Made by a program: the position numbers and the translations under genes
Shown: positions 1 to 5,322 of the stretch, piece after piece
Position numbering within the stretch: the first letter of the stretch is position 1
How the letters are laid out: each line of letters begins with the position of its first letter
Source: Schaalia odontolytica
GTDB lineage: Bacteria; Actinomycetota; Actinomycetes; Actinomycetales; Actinomycetaceae
Direction: 5' to 3'
Length of the DNA stretch: 5,322 bases
Assembly: GCA_958415245.1 (NCBI GenBank)
Contig: CATYYP010000134.1
Coordinates: 1 to 5,322 of the forward strand
The notes under the pieces: generated by a model
Seen by the model: only the letters and a program-made list of their open reading frames with translations
The model's database searches: none
Told to the model about the DNA's origin: nothing

Positions 1-51
1 TGGGGCATCGCCACTGACGCTCCCATTCACGTGGAGATCGCAAACCTGTGA
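1..51 (+). CDS. 3' end of an unidentified upstream gene (partial)
   Basis: Reading from base 1, the first frame is open for 16 codons and ends at TGA 49-51. The visible C-terminus is WGIATDAPIHVEIANL. Twelve of the 16 codons end in G or C, as expected for coding sequence here; the second frame has many A-ending codons and the third meets a stop at once. The TGA overlaps the GTG start of the ClC gene in a GTGA arrangement, which is typical of translationally coupled actinobacterial operons, and the GGAG before the ClC start lies inside this frame. Sixteen open codons are easily found by chance in GC-rich DNA, so the call rests mainly on the overlap and codon choice. I do not recognise the protein family from this tail. 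Confidence 0.5.
   Translation, partial: WGIATDAPIHVEIANL
33..36 (+). promoter_or_regulatory. Ribosome binding site for the ClC gene
   Basis: GGAG lies 11 bases before the GTG at 48. The spacing is somewhat long but acceptable. It supports GTG 48 as the start: an in-frame TGA at 15-17 closes the frame upstream, and no other start codon lies between that stop and base 48. The site is inside the presumed end of the preceding gene, so it may be used mainly for re-initiation. Confidence 0.45.
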
Positions 52-1889
52 CACCTCTTAGTCAGTCCCCGCAGCCAGAGGAACCGGCTGCGGGGACTCG
101 CTTGCGCGTCGGCCATACGGTCGCCGCGCATCGTTCCCTGCTCGGCGTTACAGCCGCACTCGTTGGCGCGGTCGTCGGCGCGGCAGCCGTCGTCTTTAAC
201 CTCGCGATTCGCGCGTGGACGTGGGTGTCCACCGGCTTCGAGGAGTACACGACCCACGTCGGCCAGTCGCACGGCGTGTGGGGGTGGGCGCCGTGGCTCT
301 TCCTGTTTCTCTCCCCCGCGATCGCCGGCCTGCTGTATGGGCCGCTCATCCAGCGTTTCGCGCCCTCGGCGAAGGGGCACGGCATCCCCGAGGTGATGCT
401 CGCAGTGCGCCGTAAGGGAGGGCGCATCCCGGGGCGTGTCGCCATCGTCAAGATCCTGGCCTCGGCCCTCACCATCGGCTCGGGCGGATCGGCGGGACGC
501 GAGGGCCCGATCGTACAGGTGGGCGCGTCGCTGGGATCCACCATCGCGTCGTGGCTGCGCATGCCCGTCTCCCGCGTGGTCCTGTTGGCCTCGTGCGGGT
601 CGGCGGCCGGCATCGCGGCCACGTTCCATGCTCCCCTCGCGGGCGCGGTGTTCGCCCTCGAGGTGATTCTCGTCGAGTTCACTGCTGAGGCCTTTGGCTT
701 CGTCGTGCTCTCAGCCGTCACCTCGTCAGTTGTCGCGCGCATCCTGCAGGGCGATGAGATGGTCATTCGCGTCGCCGACAACCTGACGTTCGCGTCGATG
801 TCGGACATCTGGTGGGTGGCACTCCTCGGCCTCGTCGCGGGGCTGTGCGGCCTCGGCTTCTCCAAGCTCCTGTACGCCTCGGAGGACGCGATCGACTGGC
901 TGTGGGCGCGCACGCACCTGCCCGAGTGGGCACGTCCGGGCGTACTCGGCCTCGCCCTCGGCGCGGCTCTCGTTGCTTTCCCCTACATGTTCGGCTCGGG
1001 CTATCCGCTTGAGGAGGAGGCGATCGCGGGGAACTACTCGATCGCGTTCCTGCTGGCCCTCATGCTGGGCCGCGCTGTGTTCACGTCGTTCACGATTGGC
1101 ATGGGCGGTTCGGGCGGCGTCTTCGCGCCCACGCTGTTCATCGGCGCGATGGCGGGCGCCGCCTTCGGAGACGTCGTCTCTCCCCTGTCGGATTCTCCCG
1201 TCGGCGTGTTTGCCGTGGTCGGCATGGGTGCAGCCTTTGCGGGGGCCGCGCGTGCCCCGATGACGGCGGTCCTCATCATCGTGGAGATGACCGGCCAGTT
1301 CTCGTTGATCCTGCCGATGATGCTCGCGGTCGTGATCGCGACGGGTGCCTCACGTTTCCTGACCCGCGCGACGATCTACACGGAGAAGCTGCGCCGCCGC
1401 GGCGACGTCCTCGACGACCCGGTCGAGGGCACGCTGCTCGGCACTCGCGCGGCGTCCGAGTGGATGACGGAGGCACCCGAGACACTCCCGTGCGAGGCGA
1501 GCGCCGCATCAGCGATTGCAGCACTGCGCCGCACAAAGGAGACGGTGCTGCCCGTCGTGAACGAGGACCGGCGCTTCGTGGGTCTCGTGTCCTCACTGCG
1601 CCTGGCGGAGCTCACGCAGGAGGACGGATCGCTCGACGCTCCCCTGTCGGATTTGCCTCTCAATGACGAGGCCGTGGCCTCCTCCGCTCCCCCGTCCGAG
1701 GTTCTCGGGGCGCTGCGGCGCACGGGCCTGCAGTCTTTGCCGGTCGTGGATGAGGATCGACACATCGTCGGCTGGGTATCCGAGCGCGACCTGGTGGATC
1801 GCATGTACCGCGACCAGCGCCGGGCGATCGAGGCCCGCACGCAGACGTCGTGGGGCTCGCGCATGCAGGAGCGCAGGAGAAGCCGCTAG
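48..1889 (+). CDS. ClC-family chloride channel/transporter with two CBS domains
   Basis: A 613-residue ClC protein, expected to be a homodimer in the cell membrane that moves chloride or similar anions. After a short cytoplasmic N-terminus (about 1-30), the hydrophobic ClC core runs to about residue 432. The signature loops are present: GHGIP at 110-114, GREGP at 150-154 with the gating glutamate E152, and GVFAP at 357-361. Y444, in a TIYTEKL segment, probably corresponds to the central tyrosine. Two CBS domains follow, at about 469-525 and 535-590. The second has the usual G-x-x-S-x-x-D nucleotide-binding motif (G575, S578, D581); the first has Arg518 where the Asp would be. Two residues are unusual against E. 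coli ClC: Val206 replaces the proton glutamate (E203), and His111 replaces the central serine (S107). The start is GTG 48, probably coupled to the gene before it, and the stop overlaps the convergent methyltransferase gene. The family call is firm; channel or exchanger, and exact ion, are open. Fluoride-specific ClC is unlikely given GREGP and the CBS tail. Confidence 0.95.
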   Translation: MTPLSQSPQPEEPAAGTRLRVGHTVAAHRSLLGVTAALVGAVVGAAAVVFNLAIRAWTWVSTGFEEYTTHVGQSHGVWGWAPWLFLFLSPAIAGLLYGPLIQRFAPSAKGHGIPEVMLAVRRKGGRIPGRVAIVKILASALTIGSGGSAGREGPIVQVGASLGSTIASWLRMPVSRVVLLASCGSAAGIAATFHAPLAGAVFALEVILVEFTAEAFGFVVLSAVTSSVVARILQGDEMVIRVADNLTFASMSDIWWVALLGLVAGLCGLGFSKLLYASEDAIDWLWARTHLPEWARPGVLGLALGAALVAFPYMFGSGYPLEEEAIAGNYSIAFLLALMLGRAVFTSFTIGMGGSGGVFAPTLFIGAMAGAAFGDVVSPLSDSPVGVFAVVGMGAAFAGAARAPMTAVLIIVEMTGQFSLILPMMLAVVIATGASRFLTRATIYTEKLRRRGDVLDDPVEGTLLGTRAASEWMTEAPETLPCEASAASAIAALRRTKETVLPVVNEDRRFVGLVSSLRLAELTQEDGSLDAPLSDLPLNDEAVASSAPPSEVLGALRRTGLQSLPVVDEDRHIVGWVSERDLVDRMYRDQRRAIEARTQTSWGSRMQERRRSR

Positions 1890-1894
1890 CGGCT
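1881..1894. repeat. Perfect 14-bp palindrome carrying both convergent stop codons
   Basis: The sequence AGCCGCTAGCGGCT reads identically on both strands and is centred on the CTAG shared by two opposing TAG stop codons. Each gene therefore ends with the same codons, AGC CGC TAG, and each protein ends in Ser-Arg. As RNA it could form a 5-bp GC-rich stem with a CTAG loop, but no T-tract follows on either side, so it is not a classical intrinsic terminator. It could still act as a weak bidirectional 3' end or RNA-stabilising hairpin; that role is inference. Confidence 0.8.
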
Positions 1895-3235
1895 CAGCAC
1901 CGAGACTATTTCCACGTGGTGAGTATGCGGGAAGAGATCCCACGCCCGCAGCGATTCGAGCTCGTATCCGGCCTCGGTAAGGGCCCGCAGGTCGCGCGCG
2001 CCCGCCGCCGGGTCACAGGACACCAGGACGACACGAGGGGCACCCGTGGCGGCGATCGCCTCGCACACCTCGGCTCCTGCACCGGCGCGCGGCGGGTCGG
2101 CCACGACGACGTCCGGCACGGCTCCCAGCTGGCCAGACAGGTCAACAACGCCCTCGCGATCCACGTTTCCGGCGAAGGCGTCCACCCAGTCGAAGGCCGC
2201 GAGGTTCTCACCGGCGTCGCGCACGGCGCCCTCGTCACCCTCGAGCGTTACGACACGCCCCAACTCGCCGACGGCGCGCGCGAGCGGCACGGAGAACAAG
2301 CCAGCACCCGAGTACAGTTCCATGACAGCACGCCCAGCACCGGCCTCGCCTGCGCCAAACGCAGCAGCCAGCACGGCGTTCGCGAGCACCTCGGCGCCGC
2401 GCACGTGTGTCTGCCAGAAACCGGAGGGACGCACGTAGTACGACTCGACACCGGAGCCGACGGGCACATTCCAGCGCAACACGTCAGCGTCGATGCGCAC
2501 GCCATCGGCAGCGTACGTGTCCTCGCCAATCAGGACGACGGGATCGCCGCCGGAGGGGGCCACCGCGCGCACGCGGTCACCCGGCTTCCACAGGCGACGC
2601 CACGGCGTGTCCTCATCGAAAAGTCCGAGCTCGCGGATCGCGGGCACAGCCAGCGGCATGTCCTCAAGCGTGATGACGCGTCGTCCGCGGAACTCGTGCA
2701 TGCCGGCGCGCCCATCCGCATCGATAACGACGTCAATGCGCGAGCGGCGACCGGTCAGGGGATCGTTCGCATCCTCATCGCCCGGCGCGGGTGCGACACG
2801 CACTCCACCGAGGGCATCCACGGCCTCGGACAAGGCCTCGCCGCCCACGCGGCGCAGCTGACCGGAAATCACGCGGGACTTCCAGTCGCGCTGTGCGGCG
2901 GGCGTCAGGTGCGCGAGCTCCCCGCCACCGACGCCTCCCGGACCGGCCTGAGGCCAGACGGACTCGACGCGGTCGGCCGAAGCCTCGACGACCTCGATGG
3001 CATCCGCCCACGCGAGCTTCTTCTGGACGGCGGTCACACGCGCGCGGACGACCTCTCCGGGGGCCGCGTGGCGGACGAAGACGACGCGCCCGCTCTCGTC
3101 TCGGGCGACGCACGCGCCTCCGTGGGCGGGCTCGCCAACGGTCAACTGGAGGATCTCGCCGATCCCCTCGCGGGGCTGCACGGGTGCGGTGCGACGGCGC
3201 GGAGAGGGACGACGGCGGGACGGGCGCGGGCTCAT
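1886..3235 (-). CDS. TRAM-domain uridine-C5 RNA methyltransferase, RlmD/TrmA type, lacking the Fe-S cysteines
   Basis: A 449-residue class I SAM-dependent enzyme that should convert a uridine in rRNA or tRNA to 5-methyluridine. Order: a basic tail (4-15, Arg-rich), a TRAM RNA-binding domain (about 25-85), a central region, and a Rossmann methyltransferase domain. Visible motifs are FWQTH at 273-277, the SAM-binding loop ELYSGAGLF at 306-314, DPPR at 380-383, the nucleophile C407 in VSCDP, and the general-base equivalent E442 in FPHTHHVE. The catalytic set is complete. The segment that usually holds three cysteines of a 4Fe-4S cluster survives as VWPQAGPGGVGGGEL (93-107) with no cysteine; the protein's only cysteines are C42, C391 and C407. 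The start ATG 3235-3233 overlaps the permease stop in ATGA, with GAGGAG five bases upstream. Family and chemistry are secure; the target (23S rRNA U747/U1939 or tRNA U54) cannot be read from sequence. Confidence 0.93.
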   Translation of the reverse strand: MSPRPSRRRPSPRRRTAPVQPREGIGEILQLTVGEPAHGGACVARDESGRVVFVRHAAPGEVVRARVTAVQKKLAWADAIEVVEASADRVESVWPQAGPGGVGGGELAHLTPAAQRDWKSRVISGQLRRVGGEALSEAVDALGGVRVAPAPGDEDANDPLTGRRSRIDVVIDADGRAGMHEFRGRRVITLEDMPLAVPAIRELGLFDEDTPWRRLWKPGDRVRAVAPSGGDPVVLIGEDTYAADGVRIDADVLRWNVPVGSGVESYYVRPSGFWQTHVRGAEVLANAVLAAAFGAGEAGAGRAVMELYSGAGLFSVPLARAVGELGRVVTLEGDEGAVRDAGENLAAFDWVDAFAGNVDREGVVDLSGQLGAVPDVVVADPPRAGAGAEVCEAIAATGAPRVVLVSCDPAAGARDLRALTEAGYELESLRAWDLFPHTHHVEIVSVLSR

Positions 3236-3246
3236 GCGTTCTCCTC
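3232..3246 (-). promoter_or_regulatory. Coupling site: ribosome binding site and ATGA stop-start overlap
   Basis: On the minus strand GAGGAG (3246-3241) sits five bases before the ATG (3235-3233) of the methyltransferase gene. It lies inside the final codons of the permease gene, where it encodes the Glu-Glu near its C-terminus. The permease TGA (3234-3232) overlaps the ATG. This is the standard arrangement for translational coupling, with ribosomes finishing the permease able to re-initiate on the methyltransferase. It also fixes the methyltransferase start over an alternative in-frame GTG at 3181-3179. Confidence 0.85.
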
Positions 3247-5310
3247 GGTGGGGCTTTCGCTGCGAGTGGTGCCGGGCTGCTCGGTACGGGGCTTCGACTC
3301 ACCGGAGGCCGGCGCTGCGACCCGCGAGAACGGGTCATTGACGCGCTGACGGCCTTCCACAACGTCATCCTCGCCGAGCTGCCACGGGACGACGGTAATC
3401 ACCACGCCGGGAACGCCAAGGAGCGCGGCGCGCAGGCGCAGAGCCGACTGGTTGTGCACGAAGTTCTCCCACCAGTGAGTGACGAGGAACTGCGGCATGT
3501 AGACCACGAGCATCTCGGTGGGCATCGCGCGACGGCGCCCGCGCACGTACTGGAGGATGACCGAGGCGATGTCACGGTAGGGCGCGGACAGGAGCGTCAG
3601 CGGCACGGGAACACCGGAGGCCTTCCACTGGCGGAGGATCTTGTTTTCTTCCTCGTCGTCGGCGACGACGGAGACGAGCTCGATCGACGTCGGCGAGGAC
3701 GCGCGAGCCGCCGCGATCGCTCGCATGGCGGGACGGGACAGGGAGGACACGAGGACGAGCGCACGCACGCGGGTCGGCAGGGCGCGGCGCGCATTCCAGT
3801 CGTCCACGCGCAGCTGCGAGCGGATCGTCTCGTAGTGGTGATGGATCGAGATCTGGAGGCCGAAGACGATCGCAATCATCAGCAGGGTGATCCACGCGCC
3901 GTGCGTGAACTTCGTAGCCAGGACGATGATGAGCACAAGGCCGGTCATCATGAAGCCGACGATGTTGACGGCGCGCGAGCGCAGGACCGCCATGCGCTCC
4001 TGGCCGGACTGGCGCGAGCGCAGCTGCCGGTTCCAGTGCTTTATCATGCCCAGCTGCGAGAGCGTGAAGGAGATGAATACTCCGACGACGTAGAGCTGGA
4101 TGAGGCGCGTCGTTTGGGCATGGAAGCCGACGATCAGCGCGATCGCGGCGACGGTGAGGACGACGATGCCGTTCGAGTACGACAGGCGGTCGCCGCGGCG
4201 CACCATCTGGTGAGGCAGGAAGGAATCGCGCGACAGGACGGATGCTAGCGTCGGGAAGCCGTTGAACGCCGTATTGCCCGCGAGCACTAGAATGAAGCCG
4301 GTGACGACGGTGATGAGGATGAAGAGGATCGATCCCTGACCGAACACTGCGGAGGCGATCTGCGAAATCGCCGGATCGATCGGCGTTTTCTCCGGGACGG
4401 GCGCGCCCTGGTAGGTCAGCTGGGTCGCGGCGTCGTCGACGATCTTCACGCCGGTCGCACGCGCCAGCACGAGGATCGAGATCATCATCGAGGCGGCTAT
4501 CAGACCGAGCATCGCGAGCGTTGTCGCCGCGTTGCGGGACTTGGGGCGGCGGAACATGGGCACGCCGTTAGAGATGGCCTCAACACCGGTGAGTGCGGCG
4601 CAGCCCGAGGAGAAGGCGCGCATGAGCAGGAAGGCTCCCGCGAGCCCCGCCAGGCCGTCGGCGTGGCCAGGAGCGGTCACGAGGTCGTAGGCGGCTGTGG
4701 GCGACTCCCCGAGGTGTCCCGTCGCCATCTTCGCGAAACCAACGACGACCATCAGGCCGATGGCAGCCATGTACAGGTAGGTGGGCACGGCGAACGCGCC
4801 ACCGGCCTCGCGCGTGCCGCGCAGGTTCAGAGTGGCCAGGATGATGACGAGCGCGACCGCGATCGGCACCTCATAGCCGAGGAGGGCCGGGACGGCCGTC
4901 GTGATGTAGTTGGCTCCCGACGAAATCGAGACGGCGACCGTCAGGATGTAGTCGACCAGCAGCGCCGAGGCCACGAGCAGGCCCCAGGAACGGCCCAGGT
5001 TCGTGGTGACGACCTCGTAATCGCCGCCGCCCGACGGGTAGGCGTGTACCGTCTGACGGTACGACGCGACCACGACCGCGAGCACGAGCGCGACGACGAC
5101 GCCCACCCACACGGACTGAAGCGCGGCCATCGAACCGGCGAGCGCGAGGGTGAGGAGGACTTCGTCCGGCGCGTAGGCGACGGACGACAGCGCATCCGAC
5201 GCGAAGATCGGCAGGGCGATTCGTTTAGGGAGAAGCTGGTGGCCCATCGCGTCCGATCGCATCGGGCGCCCGATGAGCACGCGCTTTGCGTAGGCCAACA
5301 AGTTCGTCAC
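3232..5310 (-). CDS. APC-superfamily permease, KimA-like (probable K+/H+ symporter) with UspA-like C-terminal domain
   Basis: A 692-residue membrane protein with about 12 hydrophobic helices between residues 30 and 490. A soluble UspA-like domain follows (about 510-650), containing the hallmark WWENFVHNQSALRL stretch and ending in VPWQL, and then a polar, probably disordered tail (650-692). Such proteins are usually labelled amino-acid permeases. However, residues I recall as ion-coordinating or proton-coupling in Bacillus subtilis KimA are matched with conserved spacing. D39 and Y46 lie in ASDALSSVAYAPDE (KimA D36, Y43), D120/Y121/T124/S128 in VDYILTVAVS (D117, Y118, T121, S125), and T241/E244 in LTGVEAISNG (T230, E233). 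Y407 may correspond to KimA Y377. In Mycobacterium the homologue Rv2690c lies beside the potassium regulators ceoB/ceoC and before the same methyltransferase. Import of potassium with protons is therefore inferred, possibly controlled by c-di-AMP as for KimA. The start GTG 5310 gives the family-typical N-terminus, but no Shine-Dalgarno is visible and the frame is still open at the window edge. Confidence 0.88.
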   Translation of the reverse strand: MTNLLAYAKRVLIGRPMRSDAMGHQLLPKRIALPIFASDALSSVAYAPDEVLLTLALAGSMAALQSVWVGVVVALVLAVVVASYRQTVHAYPSGGGDYEVVTTNLGRSWGLLVASALLVDYILTVAVSISSGANYITTAVPALLGYEVPIAVALVIILATLNLRGTREAGGAFAVPTYLYMAAIGLMVVVGFAKMATGHLGESPTAAYDLVTAPGHADGLAGLAGAFLLMRAFSSGCAALTGVEAISNGVPMFRRPKSRNAATTLAMLGLIAASMMISILVLARATGVKIVDDAATQLTYQGAPVPEKTPIDPAISQIASAVFGQGSILFILITVVTGFILVLAGNTAFNGFPTLASVLSRDSFLPHQMVRRGDRLSYSNGIVVLTVAAIALIVGFHAQTTRLIQLYVVGVFISFTLSQLGMIKHWNRQLRSRQSGQERMAVLRSRAVNIVGFMMTGLVLIIVLATKFTHGAWITLLMIAIVFGLQISIHHHYETIRSQLRVDDWNARRALPTRVRALVLVSSLSRPAMRAIAAARASSPTSIELVSVVADDEEENKILRQWKASGVPVPLTLLSAPYRDIASVILQYVRGRRRAMPTEMLVVYMPQFLVTHWWENFVHNQSALRLRAALLGVPGVVITVVPWQLGEDDVVEGRQRVNDPFSRVAAPASGESKPRTEQPGTTRSESPTEENA

Positions 5311-5322
5311 AGAGGTTAAGCG
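5311..5322. other. Upstream edge of the permease gene
   Basis: Only 12 bases are visible beyond the permease start. Read on the minus strand they contain no purine-rich ribosome binding site. In the permease frame they give four more sense codons, one of them TTA, a rare codon in such GC-rich genomes, which argues mildly against an extended N-terminus. The promoter must lie outside the window. Confidence 0.4.

Noticed and set aside
62..913. Minus-strand open frames opposite the ClC gene
   Set aside because: Low-complexity Ala/Arg/Thr/Pro-rich products, no domain seen, and fully antisense to a strongly supported ClC gene.
48..1889. Fluoride-exporting ClC (ClC-F type)
   Set aside because: The filter motif is GREGP, and the protein has two C-terminal CBS domains. 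ClC-F proteins are short, lack CBS domains and show different filter residues.
1881..1910. Intrinsic terminator at the convergent gene ends
   Set aside because: The palindrome gives only a short stem and no T-run follows on either strand, so it does not meet the usual criteria. It is reported as a palindrome only.
1850..3349. A plus-strand open frame of about 500 codons opposite the methyltransferase gene
   Set aside because: Its product is rich in Arg, His, Gly and Ala with no recognisable domain, while the opposite strand encodes a complete methyltransferase with all catalytic motifs. Long antisense frames are expected in such GC-rich coding DNA.
2791..4248. A plus-strand open frame of about 485 codons spanning the methyltransferase-permease junction
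   Set aside because: The product is very Arg- and Asp-rich low-complexity sequence without hydrophobic core or motifs. It crosses two well-supported genes and has the look of a codon-bias shadow.
4663..5319. Plus-strand open frame near the right end opposite the permease N-terminal half
   Set aside because: The product is dominated by Arg, Asp, Gly and His and has no motif; it mirrors the codon use of the conserved permease transmembrane region.
1..5322. A mobile element, CRISPR array, tRNA/rRNA or a new multi-gene system
   Set aside because: No transposase or integrase, no spaced direct repeats, no terminal inverted repeats and no RNA gene was seen. The whole window is accounted for by overlapping genes of known families.

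Overview
The window is very GC-rich and its third codon positions are dominated by G and C. The protein set (a ClC protein with CBS domains, a TRAM-type RNA methyltransferase and a KimA-like permease with a UspA-like tail) points to a high-GC actinobacterium. From the character of the proteins I would guess Actinomycetaceae (Actinomyces/Schaalia-like), but the sequence alone does not prove the genus. No mobile element, CRISPR array, tRNA or rRNA is visible, and this looks like ordinary chromosomal core or near-core sequence.

Layout: positions 1-51 (+) probably hold the last 16 codons of a gene that begins outside the window. Positions 48-1889 (+) encode a ClC-family anion channel or transporter with two C-terminal CBS domains. 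Positions 1886-3235 (-) encode a TRAM-domain, RlmD/TrmA-type uridine-C5 RNA methyltransferase that lacks the family's iron-sulfur cysteines. Positions 3232-5310 (-) encode a 12-helix APC-superfamily permease whose ion-site residues match the potassium/proton symporter KimA. The last 12 bases lie upstream of that gene. There is essentially no intergenic DNA, and all three gene junctions are 4-base overlaps: GTGA at the left, a shared CTAG where two genes converge, and ATGA between permease and methyltransferase.

How the genes work together: the two minus-strand genes form a translationally coupled unit, permease first and methyltransferase second. The same pairing is known in Mycobacterium (Rv2690c-Rv2689c), where it lies beside the divergent TrkA-like potassium regulators ceoB/ceoC. 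That context, with the KimA-like residues, suggests potassium uptake rather than amino-acid transport. The convergent ClC gene gives a loose theme of potassium, anion and proton balance, but it belongs to a separate transcription unit.

I did not find a clearly new system. The points most worth a second look are the likely wrong default label for the permease, the non-canonical residues at two functional sites of the ClC protein, the erased iron-sulfur site of the methyltransferase, and a perfect 14-base palindrome that supplies the stop codons of both converging genes.
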